A stretch of DNA of 64,000 nt from Paramacrobiotus metropolitanus. Taxonomy: Eukaryota; Tardigrada; Eutardigrada; Parachela; Macrobiotidae. The notes under the pieces were generated by a model, which was given only the letters and a program-made list of their open reading frames with translations, was not told the origin of the DNA and did no database searches. Below are positions 22,054 to 32,529 of this stretch, piece by piece. The DNA is taken from the NCBI RefSeq assembly GCF_019649055.1, contig NW_026570362.1:124001-188000 (forward strand). Direction: 5' to 3'. How positions within the stretch are numbered: position 1 is the stretch's first letter; each line of letters begins with the position of its first letter. The position numbers and the translations under genes are program-made.

Positions 22054-23541
22054 TTATCCCAAGGGGACTGAGATCGGCGGGTCTCCACCGAAGTAGTCCT
22101 CATCTTCTTCTTCGTCAGGCTTCGGTGGTTTACCAAGGCGCCGGAAGACATCGGGTTTGCATGTTGCTGGTGGCTGCCCACTCTGTTGTGGAGTGTCTTC
22201 CTGGCCGGGATGTTCCGCTCGCGCCTTCTTGGCTTTCTGGACCTTCCTACGGAGTTTGTGTGCGTTGGGTACTGCACCGGGTGCCAAGTCGTCCGACATC
22301 CCTTCTCCGTAAGGTCGAGAGGTGAATCCGCTGGGTAGTGCCTTTTCTTCTCGGTACCATTTCACGAATTCAGCCGCATCATCATCAGGATCTTTAAAGT
22401 CCTTTCGAAAGGCGTACTTGGACGCGTGCCGTTCCTGTATGTAAAGGAGGTCGCGTAACCAAACTGCCAAGATGATGCTTCGCATGGGTGAGCCAAGTTG
22501 TGCGACGACTGTGTCGAGTTCTGGTGGTATATGGCCGGTTCGGCGTGCTCCCCACAGGGTGTAATGGCAAAAGTAGTTGCCCAACCTTGCTGCGAAGATA
22601 TACCGTAATATGGTTGCGTTATGGTCCTCCGGTCCTGGTTCTTCTTCCGGCAAGTACTGGAGTAAGTCCAGGGCCGCTCGAGCTGCTGCGATGACGAAAG
22701 CTGGGTGGGCGTCGGTGATGACAAACTGAGCCACGCTCTCCAGTTGATCGCGCGAGTACTCCTGAGGTCCGAGCTGACTTAAACTCGTCCTCTCCGGTGT
22801 GGACAGGGGTATGTCCAACAATGCCGGGTCAGTCACCGAAGGCAAGGCGTTTGCTCGATTGATCGGGTGATCCACATTAAGGTGGTCGTTCATGTTGAAC
22901 TCGCCCATCCAATTATTCAGTTGGAATCGGGTCTGAAATCCAGATCGGATGAGGAACTGACGCAGGTTTTCTACCATCCGCCAAATCTGTGGTCGGTGTC
23001 GCTCCTCGTATCCCATAGTATTCATAATGTAATTCGTCCGTTCGTTCGGATGTGGCATAACGACTTCAACTCCCTGTCGTCGGGCGTTGTCGTAGCGAGG
23101 GTCGTCTTGGCTTGGCACTTGCACTGTTGGCATCAAAGCCATCTGATTTGCCACTTCAACATCCATTTCCTCGGGTTGATCTGCCGGTTCCGCCATGTGG
23201 GCTTCCGGTTCCTGTTGTTGTTCAGGTGGGACAAAGTTCCGTTTCGACTTGCTAGTTGAGTCGACAACCAGTCCCATACCTATCTTCTCCGGACTTGACC
23301 GTTTACCAGGTGAAGGTCTGGCCGCTTCACTGCTACCGTGTCCAGCAGAGGCTCGTCGTTCCTCGATTCTGTGTCGAGCATCATGTCCGAGCCTATGTCG
23401 AAGGTCGTGTCCGGCCAATGGTTTGGCAGGTCGGCGCTGCTGTTGAGTCGTCGACGGGGCAACTGGTTGTGCCGAAGGTCCAGGTTGGGGAATTTGCTGG
23501 GGAACGGATGGCTGGGTTTGTGTGACCACTGGAACGACCAT
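22054..23541 (-). CDS. E1 ORFb: accessory protein with undescribed helical domain (495 aa)
   Basis: Intact ORF with ATG at 23541. Residues 1-165 are proline/glutamine-rich and low complexity. Residues ~168-370 form a predicted helical domain with the words TNYIM, MVENL, RANAL, AQFV, HPAF, LGNY..H, PPEL, LGSPMR and WLRDL. Residues ~428-445 are strongly basic (KLRRKVQKAKKAR), a possible nuclear-localisation or RNA-binding patch, and the C-terminus is acidic. The domain words recur in the same order in the plus-strand ORF at 55556-57619 beside the E2 pol, so this is a shared protein family. There is no signal peptide or membrane segment, so it is not env-like. No named family is recognised; a structural or nucleic-acid-binding role is a guess. 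Confidence 0.8.
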   Translation of the reverse strand: MVVPVVTQTQPSVPQQIPQPGPSAQPVAPSTTQQQRRPAKPLAGHDLRHRLGHDARHRIEERRASAGHGSSEAARPSPGKRSSPEKIGMGLVVDSTSKSKRNFVPPEQQQEPEAHMAEPADQPEEMDVEVANQMALMPTVQVPSQDDPRYDNARRQGVEVVMPHPNERTNYIMNTMGYEERHRPQIWRMVENLRQFLIRSGFQTRFQLNNWMGEFNMNDHLNVDHPINRANALPSVTDPALLDIPLSTPERTSLSQLGPQEYSRDQLESVAQFVITDAHPAFVIAAARAALDLLQYLPEEEPGPEDHNATILRYIFAARLGNYFCHYTLWGARRTGHIPPELDTVVAQLGSPMRSIILAVWLRDLLYIQERHASKYAFRKDFKDPDDDAAEFVKWYREEKALPSGFTSRPYGEGMSDDLAPGAVPNAHKLRRKVQKAKKARAEHPGQEDTPQQSGQPPATCKPDVFRRLGKPPKPDEEEDEDYFGGDPPISVPLG

Positions 23542-23573
23542 TCTGATGCGGATTGGATCGTCTGACTATCATC

Positions 23574-24089
23574 TCACGTCATGAAGCACCTGTTCCGACT
23601 CTGGAGCGGCCTTGTGTGGGCTGCTGTAGGTGAACAATGTTGTGGCTCGTGCTTCGTTGGTGGCGGATGGACCTTCATGGTGGCAATTCTTTCGTTGACT
23701 GCCTTAAGTTTCGCACGGTCCTCCTCCTGGCGCCGCAGGTCCTGTTGCTGACGGTATTCCAGAAGCCGATGAGTCAAGGTCGGTGGCACTGTATTAGTCC
23801 ATCCGGGGTCGGAAGCGCGGTTGCGTTGGATTTCCGACAAGTGATCCTGTTCGTAAGCCCGTAACTGGTTAATTAGACGTTCGCTGCGGGCTAAACGTCG
23901 GTATGCGCTGATGTTCCCAGCGACGACGTTTATGTACAACGCCGCTGCTTGCATCGCGTCACGACGTCCGACTTGTGGGGTATGTTCATCCGAGAAAGAA
24001 ATGATGCAGTCCGCGCATGGGAGTCTGTTGCCCTGCGGAGTTGAGTTCTCTCTGCAATGTCGGCAGTCCGCCGTACGCCTCCGTTCGCG
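23574..24089 (-). CDS. E1 ORFa: CRxCREN cysteine motif protein segment
   Basis: An open stretch of about 170 codons ending at TGA 23574-23576. Near its start is a cysteine cluster of the form CRHCREN...CADC (C-x2-C...C-x2-C), which looks like a zinc-binding ribbon. It is followed by a helical, charged region containing VVAGNISAY and later an arginine/glutamate-rich coiled-coil-like run (QQQDLRRQEEDRAKL). The frame opens just after a pyrimidine tract and AG (24091-24107), and no ATG lies near its start, so it may be joined by splicing or belong to the larger broken frame upstream. E2 has the counterpart at 55043-55504. ORFb begins 32 bases downstream in another frame. Confidence 0.6.
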   Translation of the reverse strand, partial: RERRRTADCRHCRENSTPQGNRLPCADCIISFSDEHTPQVGRRDAMQAAALYINVVAGNISAYRRLARSERLINQLRAYEQDHLSEIQRNRASDPGWTNTVPPTLTHRLLEYRQQQDLRRQEEDRAKLKAVNERIATMKVHPPPTKHEPQHCSPTAAHTRPLQSRNRCFMT

Positions 24090-24090
24090 G

Positions 24091-24107
24091 CTGTTAAAAG
24101 AAAATTA
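24091..24107 (-). promoter_or_regulatory. Possible 3' splice acceptor before E1 ORFa
   Basis: On the minus strand TAATTTTCTTTTAACAG directly precedes the ORFa frame. E2 has TTTATAATTTTAATTACAG in the same position before its ORFa. A pyrimidine/T-rich run ending in AG, conserved in position in two divergent elements, is what a spliced accessory transcript would need. There is no RNA evidence. Confidence 0.35.
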
Positions 24108-24109
24108 GA

Positions 24110-27100
24110 CGATCCGTTTCTCGGATTCGTTAGCCTATACGTGTTACGTCCTATGATTACAACGGTCGGGCCGGGTCGGTTCTCGAGCTGGTCCAAGGCA
24201 TATGTGGTGCCTAATGAGGTAGGTTGGGACATTCTGTTGTGTCCGAGGGGAGGTCGGTGATCACAAGTACTTGTGTGGTACTGAAAGAGGTCGATTCTAC
24301 GACTCTTCCGACGTATTCCATGTCTCCTCATCCGTTAGTCGATTCCACCCGGTTCACCTGGAGAGTCGGTTTCGGCCTGACGCTGTCCGACTTTATTATT
24401 CTCCGGTGACTCTCGGTGCGTAACTTATCGATTTTGTTGCGAGGTCGGAGACGCATATCTGGGAAATCTCAGTTGGCTTTCCAACGCTCTCTTCACATTA
24501 GCCATGGGTTGGGTCGTGACCTTCCATCTTATTAATCTGGACCTGGAGGTTGGCCGCAATCTGTTCTGCTCATACGAAGTCTGTTTTCAACTTCTTCATT
24601 TCCTCCTGGTCAAGTTCTGACTGTGACTTCGTGGGAGCCGGCCCTGTTTGTTGGGTCGGTGGGAGGTGAACCGTCCGTGGATTCGTCTCCAATATCTTCC
24701 ACAAGTCATCAACTCGTCTGGAGCAGATGGTATGCTGATGTTCCAGCGCCACTCTCAGACGGTCCTCCGATTTATCCGCTGGGTTGAGGTCGCGAAGCTG
24801 TTTGGCTAGGTTCTCCAGCACATCTACGGCTTCACGATACTGATTTTCGACCTCGTCCAGATTGACCTCTTGTTGGTCTCTGGCGTCTTCAGCGAATTCA
24901 AGTCTATCGGCAGGCCCCGGTGATGGGGCTGGAGGTGGCTCCGCTTCAGGTGGCGTCGCCTCTCTGGCTGGTGCTTGTGTTGGCACTGGCTGATCTTAAC
25001 ATGATTATTGACCAGCTTCCCAACCGTTCTCTGGGCCGCCATGTTGGGACGCCCCATTCGCTAAGTGTTTCAGCGAAATCCAGCTCGATCCGTAGGTGTC
25101 GATCCGTTCGTTCGAGGTCGGTCACTTCGTTGGTGACATCGGTCGGTTCAGCTGGTAATTGTAAATTTCGCCAAGTCCCGTCCAGCATGGTTGATTGTTT
25201 CAACATGCTTGACGTCAGGTATCGGCGTTGTCCACCAACGTCATTACTGCTGCTGTTGTAGTCGGTGCTGGCCGTTGAGGAGGTAATGGTGTACGATCCG
25301 AGTACGACGATTCTGAGTCGAGGATTTCTACGATCCTTTCAACTACCGACCTGAGTTGTCGGCTTTCAGTGTCGTTTTGATCGACCTTATCGAAGAGGTC
25401 CTGGGCTTGCTTTTAGCAAGCAGCCAGGTATCGATCTTCTGACGCCGTTCTAATGGCATCCTGGGTCCCGTGGTGTCCGAGGTGTACGTATGCCCGTTGA
25501 AGGTCGTCGAGCCGGTCCCATCCATCCGAAATGTGGGTGGATATCCGGTTTGGCGGTCTTCCTGTACTTTGTTGTGCAGGGCCGTCCTCGGCGACGTCAC
25601 TGGACTTACTGACTGTGTGGAGAAGTCCGGGATACCACATAGTTCCGGTTCGGTAGGGGTATCTGCGGTGGCGGGTTCTTTTCAGAGAGATTTTCTCAAT
25701 CCACTCGACCGCCATCCGAAGCTGGTGTTTCTCCTGCACTGTTGCGGTTGACGGTCTTTCTTAACCAGTCTCTGCGAGCTTTATGTAAGCTCGGAGGTCG
25801 GCAATTTTGGTTAAGGCTCTGGTTCGGTGCCCAGCAAGACGCGTTCGTAGATTGTCCGAAGCGTTTCTTTACCTTCGAGAATGGCTCTCCGCTTCCGTCT
25901 GCTTGGACTGCTCCGTTTGGAGTGCCATTGCTTGATACTTCCTATCGCGGTTTTGGGGAACTTGTTGTTCCGCCATTAAAGGTCTGTTCTGGATCAGAGT
26001 TTTTAATCGCTCCAGGATGTTAATGAGCCGTCGAGCTTCATCGTCCGTTGTTGGTCGACCTCGACTGCTAAGGCGTTCTGCCGAGTATATGGCTCTGTCC
26101 ATGTCGGCAAGTCGTTGTGCGTTGCCGATTACTGCACCTAAGTCCATTATGTGGTCAGTCATGGTCCATACCTGGCGAAGTCGTCTGGCCTCATTCAGCG
26201 TGGAAGCGATGGGCCAGGGTCGGTATCCGTAGTTGTTCGATCGCCCTTCTGACGCTTCTAAGTTTTGGGAGTACTGGGGTACTGGTCCATTAACTGCCGA
26301 AGGTGAGCTATCTTTGGTGGAAGGTCGCTAAGGGCAGTTGTTCCTTGGGGAATGCCGTTCTTGATCGCATGTTGGATCTGGGCATTGGTTTTCTTAATAT
26401 CTTGGGAGTCCCTTCCCAGTCGGGTTGACTCGTGCAGTTCGAGTCTCGATCTTGTCCGACCGCCTCCATTCGGGTCATCATTATGTCTGATACCCGCTGG
26501 AGATACTGTAGTTCTGTATAATCGGATCTACTACCGCCTCCTGTTGGGCCGGTGGGTTCGGTGCTGGTTGAGGTTGCACGTTCGGCATATTGGGCACCGT
26601 AGCTGGCGAGGTCGGACTCGGCTGAACCGGTTGTATCTGCTGAGTCGGGGGGACAATGGCGAGTTCCGGAGGCGGTGTTCCCTCTTTCTCGATTTGTTCA
26701 TCCATATCCCTCATGTAATGGTCCCAACCAATTAGTTGGTCCATGACCTCTTTCCATGCGGCATGGTTGTCGGTTGTTCAGTAGACAGCTTATGTAGCGT
26801 CTGTCTGAGTTCAACCGTTTCGTTCCACGCGTCTTCTCGTTGTTGTCGGAGTTCGTCCAACTTCGATCGTTTCAGCTCAGCATCCCGCCGCTTTCTGCGT
26901 TCCATGGCCTCCGCGAAGGATGTCCGACTACCAGGCTGTGTGGTAGACGAGGTCGGTTCCTGTGGTGGAGGCATCGACGTAACGACTTGCGTGGTCGTTG
27001 TCGATGACGGTTGAGCTGTGGAGGCGGACGTCGGTTGGGCCGCTCGTTGGTTCCGAATCGCGAATATATTCGTGTTGTCGTTAATGAAGGTCTGGAGTCC

Positions 27101-28349
27101 GGAGATTCGATCCAGGATTTCCACTCCTTTTCTGTCCGGTAACCAGGAGTTGTCGGTGTAATTGTCGACAACTGGTGCGTCAAGTCACGCGCCTGGTCAC
27201 GAGCGATTTGGTCGAGTTTCCGTAACTCTCCTGCGTTGGTATCGACCTACTTTGCGTAGAGGTCGGTATGGGAAGTTCAGTCGGTGGTGGCGGAGGAGGT
27301 CGGCGGTACGACTTGTGTGGTCGTCGCCAGTACAGTCCCATGTGGGCCTGTCCTCCGTACTGACTCAAGTGCTGGTTAAGCGACTGAATCAAGTACTGTG
27401 CCACCTGTGGATTCCCCATGGAATCGGTTGTCCCGGGAGTCCGATGTGAGTCGGTGAGACTGGTCCTGCAGCGGTAAAGGTGGAACCACTCCCGCAATGC
27501 TGAATGTTCCAAGTCGGGGAGGTGATAGGGTATTGTTTGGCCCTATCGCGCTGAACGTTCCGAATCGCGTTGGTGACGTCGGAGTTATCGTTCCCATTCC
27601 TCCCGACACTGGCACGTATCGAGTTACAGGTCCAGCCCATGTCGGCTGGCTCGACGCCAAAGTAGGCGTTGTGAAAATCGGCGGTACGTTCACCACTGGT
27701 CCCGTAAGCGGTAGGTGGAACCACTCCCGCAATGCTGAATGTTCCAAGTCGGGAGGTGATAGGGTATTGTTTTGCCTATCGCGCTGAACGTTCCGAATCG
27801 CGTTGGTGACGCGGAGTTATTTCCCATTCCTCCCGACACTGGCACGTATCGAGTTACAGGTCCAGCCCATGTCGGCTGGCCTGACGCCAAAGCAGGCGTT
27901 GTGAAAATCGGCGGTGGTACGTTCACCATTCCAGGCACTAACGTAGGCACTGGATAGGTCGGACCAACCGGTTTGGTGCCGACCATCGGTAGGTTGCGCT
28001 GACCAGTGGGTCTCCGCAGTTACCGTGGCGGATTGGTTACCGTTCGCGCCATAGTTGACGAGTCCGCCAGTAGTAAATCCAGTGTTCGGTGGCAGATGCT
28101 GCGGTGGTACAGGTCGATATTGTGGGCTTCGTTCTGGCCCGACCGTTAAACCTGCTAAGACATTAGCTGTATCGTTAGCATGCGTACCTGCGGCAGCGGT
28201 GTGTTCGTTGCCGACCGCGAATTATCCGATCGCGAAGTCGAGCGATGGTGAGACGAGTATGTATTTGCGAGGTGGGTCGACCTGATGCTACCACTACGTC
28301 CGCTGTTGGATCCGCTAGAAGGTGGGTCGTTGCGTTGTCGGCCCGACAT
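24110..28349 (-). pseudogene. E1: frame-broken proline-rich and coiled-coil coding region
   Basis: Between integrase and ORFa, minus-strand open segments follow each other in shifting frames: an ATG segment at 28349, a proline/threonine-rich part (27180-28080) with a 235-bp tandem duplication, glutamine/proline-rich pieces (26481-27124), and helical charged pieces (25343-26162 and 24570-24986). Their composition matches the neighbouring intact ORFs of E1, so this was probably one long structural ORF now broken by small indels. I recognise no enzyme motif. The plus-strand frames in this stretch are shadows. Confidence 0.5.
27479..27945 (-). repeat. 235-bp tandem duplication inside E1
   Basis: Copy 1 is 27479-27713 and copy 2 is 27714-27945, both starting GGTGGAACCACTCCCGC. 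The copies differ mostly by 1-3-base deletions, largely in copy 2 (for example GACGTCGGAG versus GACGCGGAG), and these shift the reading frame. Substitutions are few. Confidence 0.9.
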
Positions 28350-29309
28350 TGTTGTCTGCTGTTATGAGAGGAATACGGCGCGTTAATTCTACCAACTCCT
28401 GTAATTCAACTGAAGATGTTCCGTCAACTGAAGAGGTTCCATTTCGACACCAGGGTCGGCCTATACCTAGCTTACCGTTGCTACCTATCTATAACTTATT
28501 CTTGCCTATGGCCCTATGACTGAGTCTGTTCTGTTGTGACTGCTTGTTTAGGTGTCTTTGATTTTGCTGTTTTGACTGGTTTCTCCGAGTCCGCTCGTCC
28601 TTCCGAAATTCTATCGAGGATCTCCTTGTGAGCTTCGTCTTCAGCGACTTCAGTTTCCTCCAGCACTTGTTGTGCTGTTATTTCGGTTTCTTAACCGTTC
28701 CGATCTTCCGTCTTTTTGGCAGTCCGACCTCCTGGTCGGTCACTTGACTTCCGTGGTCGGTGCCGCCGGGTCGGTTGATTTAACCGTCCTTTTCTTGTAA
28801 GTCCGTTTTGGCTTCGTCGGTGCGACTGCCGGGTCGGCTACTTCGACTTCTGTGGTCGGTGCCGCCTGGTCGGTCGTCTTATCCGACTTCTTCTTCCGCC
28901 GGTTTAGTCACCGACCTCGATTCTTCCGTGGGTTGATTGGATGGCTGAACCGGTTCTTCGGACTTGTTGTCCGACTCCTTAGGCTTCCGAGGTCGGTTCG
29001 GCTGGTTCATCCGGTATCACATTTTGCTTCTGCAATTCCTGCAGGGCTGGTGTCTCAAGTCCATCGGCGGTTTCTTCCGAGGTCGACCTCGACCTCTTCT
29101 TAACCGTTACTTGGGTTGGTCGGTTAAGTTCGATTTCTCCGATTGTTCGATGGTTACTTCGGCTTTTTTAGTCGACTTACTGGTCGCCTTCCCTTCTGTG
29201 GGTCGGTTCCCAGGTCGTTATCCGGCTTCTTTTGACCAGATGACCGAGTTATCGTGCGTCGGAGAAAGTGTTTCACTCGGTCGACGGCTACGGTGTCTTC
29301 CGTCCGTCC
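28350..29309 (-). other. E1: basic tail of pol or linker, frame-broken
   Basis: In pieces, this stretch encodes lysine/proline-rich sequence. An AT-hook-like run (RGRGRPRKKP) is readable at about 29068-29100 in one minus-strand frame. Several copies of the CCGAC...GTCGG palindrome occur (28730-28870), read as TTEV(G/K). No complete ORF remains. Confidence 0.4.
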
Positions 29310-30500
29310 TCACTTGGAGTAGTAGGTTGTTTCGGGCCAACGTAAGCTGATGACCGTCCACTCTCCGTCGTATCGTTCCATCCTGGCGGGGTCCTTAGTT
29401 GGGAATTCCACCGTTACCTTGTCTCGTGGTTTGAAGGTCGGTGATGACTTCTTCTTATTATAAACTTGCGCTCCGTTCAAAGGCTTCATCAATGTTGATG
29501 CGCGCAATTTCGTGAGCCATCTGAAGTCGTTCCTTTATCCGCCTGATGTAATGTTCCTTATCCGTATACTGTTCCGGTGCGTTTGTTCCGGCCACTAAGT
29601 CCTGTGGCATGGTCATTCTCGACCATACAGCATATGGTAAGGTGAAAATTTGGTCGAGGCATGGACTGCTCTGTTCATCCCGCAGACGATATGGTAAGGC
29701 TCTGTGCCAACGGTGTCCGTCCTTTATGTTTGCAAAACGTATTCCGTCCCATATCGTCTGCATTTGCCGTTCGACTTGTCTTGACCTTCCGGGTGATAGG
29801 CCGTTCCAAGCGTATGTTGGATGCCGAAGATCCTCGCAACCTTGGCAAATGTTTTCGCCGTAAAGTCCTCTCGGTCCGAGTGGATGAAGGTCGGCATTCC
29901 GTACTTCAGCAGGACATCTTCCACAAAGAACTTTTCAAATTCCTTCGCGGTGTTTGTTTTGTTGCTCAAGGATGGTGAACTTCGTCAGCTGGTCGGTTAC
30001 CACTGCGATGTATTGGTATCCTTTCGTCTGCGTTCGAGGTAAAGGTCCTTGAAGTCCGCGTAGATACGATACCAAGCTTCACCAACTTCCATCTTTTGAG
30101 TTTACCCGGTGGGGACGTCGGACCTTGTTGGCCAAAATGCACTGTCGGCATTTCCGAATGTATTCGAACACGTCGGTTGACATCCGTTCCCAGTAGTAGC
30201 GCAACTTCAATGCTTCTACGGTTTTATGGCGTCCGAAGTGGTTTCCGGTTTTCCCATCGTGTAGCGAACGTATGATGTTAGTTCGCATGAAGAGAGGTAC
30301 GACGAAACATCGTTCCAGCTTGTCGTTTATTGTCTTCAATCGATACAGGAGTCCTTGAGCCATCTGGTAGTGCTCGGTGTACTTCGACTTGTAGTCGAGT
30401 TTATCCAGGTTCTCCAGTTCATCGATAATTTTCCTCAGGTGCGGGTCTCGCAGCTGTGCTTTCCGCACCTGCGTCGTTGACACGGCGGTACGAGTATATC
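29310..30500 (-). pseudogene. E1 integrase, frame-disrupted
   Basis: The zinc-binding N-terminus is readable at 30079-30483 (H...H...CRQC after a LRYYW word). The catalytic core follows in other frames: an (H)SDRE.F word and AYHPEGQ at 29724-29969, and VERQMQTI in a third frame just downstream. So the second Asp and the Glu of the DDE triad are present but separated by a frameshift. The C-terminal GPF/Y-like segment (29310-29507) is in yet another frame. Homologous to the intact integrase of E2 (59.8-61.4 kb). Confidence 0.85.
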
Positions 30501-30769
30501 GCCATGTGGGCTCAACTCGTCCGTCTCTTCCGCCGCGGTCCGGATGGTCGGTTCCAATATGTTGAGGTCCGACGTCTTCGGAGCTGGTACGTTGACGACC
30601 CGTATGTGGTACTTAGGTCATCCCAGTCCGAAATGACGTTACATCCGGGAAGAGGTGGTGGAGGGATTTCCGGTGGTTCCTTCTCATCCCTCTTCTTTTT
30701 CTGCATGTCCTTCAGACGTCGTAGGGTCCGTATGGTGCAGACTTTAATTTCGTCCTTAAAGTCTTCGAA

Positions 30770-31200
30770 GTTAGGCACCTGATCCAACTCTTCGTGTGGA
30801 TCTTTGTCATCACTCCGTTCGAGTGGCCACCTCGACAAGGCGTCCGCATTGTCGCAGAAAACTCCTGGCTTATACTTGATGGTTATGTCCCGCCCCAGAG
30901 CCAGTGCCCATCGTGTTAGTCGAGGGTTGATGCCGGGTCGGTTTGACCTGCATCTGAGCAGGTTCTGCAGTGCTCGATCCGTTTGTACGGTGAAAGGTCC
31001 ATGGTCGATGTAGTGCTTAAATTTTTGCACTGCCCATACCACGGCCAAACATTCCCATTCTGTAACTCCATAGTTGAGTTCAGGTCCGTGTAAGACTCTG
31101 CTGGCGTAGGCGATCGGATGTCCGTCCTGGGATAACACCGCGCCAAGTCCGGCTCCGCTTGCGTCACATTCAATGACGGTCTCTTTTGTCGGGTCGAACT
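30770..31200 (-). pseudogene. E1 RNase H domain, frame-disrupted at its start
   Basis: The words GHPIAYASRVL, WECLAVVWAV, FTVQTDRAL and NADALSR identify the RNase H of a Ty3/Gypsy pol. The first catalytic Asp (ECDAS-like) is readable just upstream of 31138. Compared with E2 one residue is missing after the third catalytic Asp. The ORF then continues through a proline-rich linker to 30512. Confidence 0.85.
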
Positions 31201-31239
31201 TCGCCAGTACCGCGCTTCTGTTAACGCCTTCTTGATTTC

Positions 31240-32120
31240 GTTGAACTCAGCCGTGGGCCTCCGTCCAATCCTCTTTTGATGTTCTGGTCCTTCCGTGAGC
31301 TCGTACATCTTCGATGTCTTCTGGGCGTATCCTCGGATGAACTTACGGTAGTAGTTAGCCAGACCCAGGAACGACCTCAGTTGGCGTTCCGTCCTCGGGT
31401 AGTCATGTTGAGCTATGGCTGCGACTTTTTTCATCGTCGGTTTGGACTCACTTTGCTGAGGACGTGTCCGAGGAACAGCATTTTATCCGTTCCGACCTCG
31501 CATTTGAGGGCTTAATGGTAAATCCGGCATCTCTGAGGCATTCGAGGTCGCTCGGAAAGCCTCGACAAAATCTTCGAAAGTTTTGCCGAAGAAGATGATG
31601 TCGTCAATGTGCGAACACGCCTTTCTTCCGGGCTGATGCCGTTATCTTATCCATATGCATCTGGAAGGTCGCTGGTCCGTTGCAGACTCCAAATGGCATG
31701 AATCTCACATTCCTCCGGTGTTACAGGTTGTGTAGTCCTTGGAGTTTTCATCCATATTTTGAAAAGACCTGACAGTCTACTTACCGTAGTACTCCATTCC
31801 GCGCACTGGTCCAGTAACTCGTCCGTTCGGTAACGGTAATTATTCTTCGTTACTGCATTCAACTTTATGTAGTTGATGCAGAAACGAGTTCCAACCGTGC
31901 CGTCTCCGTTCCGTTTGCTAAGACGACGGGGAAGCTCCATGCAGCCGATGAAGGTTCAATAACTCCTTGGTCGAGCATTTCCTGCACATGTTTTTGGATG
32001 AACTCCCTTCCTTTCCAGCTTGTTCTGGTGGGGTTCATCTTAATCGGCTGCACCTTGGACGTCGATGGTGTGTGTTACCTTTGACATCTCCATATGGTTT
32101 CTTTGAGGTTGGGAAGACGG
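31240..32120 (-). pseudogene. E1 reverse transcriptase, frame-disrupted
   Basis: Successive frames carry FPTSKKPYGD, TRTSWKGREFIQ, GTRFCINYI, the active-site segment and LRSFLGLANYYRKF, in the order of E2's RT. At least four frameshifts lie within 900 bases. The catalytic box reads A-H-I-D-D instead of the usual Y-x-D-D, with both Asp kept. Between GTRFCINYI and the box the expected FD..SGF..I segment is scrambled. Not functional as read. Confidence 0.85.
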
Positions 32121-32529
32121 TCCATTCCCAGGCGACTGCCTTAAGTTGGGCAAGTTGCTCATCGGTTAAGTTCTTACCGAAGTTCATGGAGTCGATGATT
32201 CTTCGTCGCTCCTCCTGGGATTCCGCGTCTCTTCCTCTACTTGAGCTGAGCGTATTCTTGTTTCTTCGATTCTCTGGTCGTCCGTCATCATTTGGAACGG
32301 TTCGACCTGACCCATGGGGCACCTTTTCGTAAGGTGACCTCACGGTGGTGTGGTTGGCTACCATGATGGTAAATCGTCTCCCATCATGTTTAGTTACGCC
32401 ATCCATCATTTCGACTCCGTCTCGTTGGGGGTCGGATCCACCAAGGTACATGAGTCTGTCCGGTGGCTACTGCAACATCAATACTTGGGTTATCGCGAGT
32501 AGGTGGCCAAGTCCATGGTTTCTGGATGT

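Noticed and set aside
21576-22325. 249-codon plus-strand ORF
   Set aside because: Lies antisense over the E1 tail and the end of ORFb; composition is that of the palindromic repeats and no motif is present.
22054-23541. ORFb as an env-like gene because of its place after pol
   Set aside because: No signal peptide, no membrane segment and no glycoprotein-like cysteine pattern.
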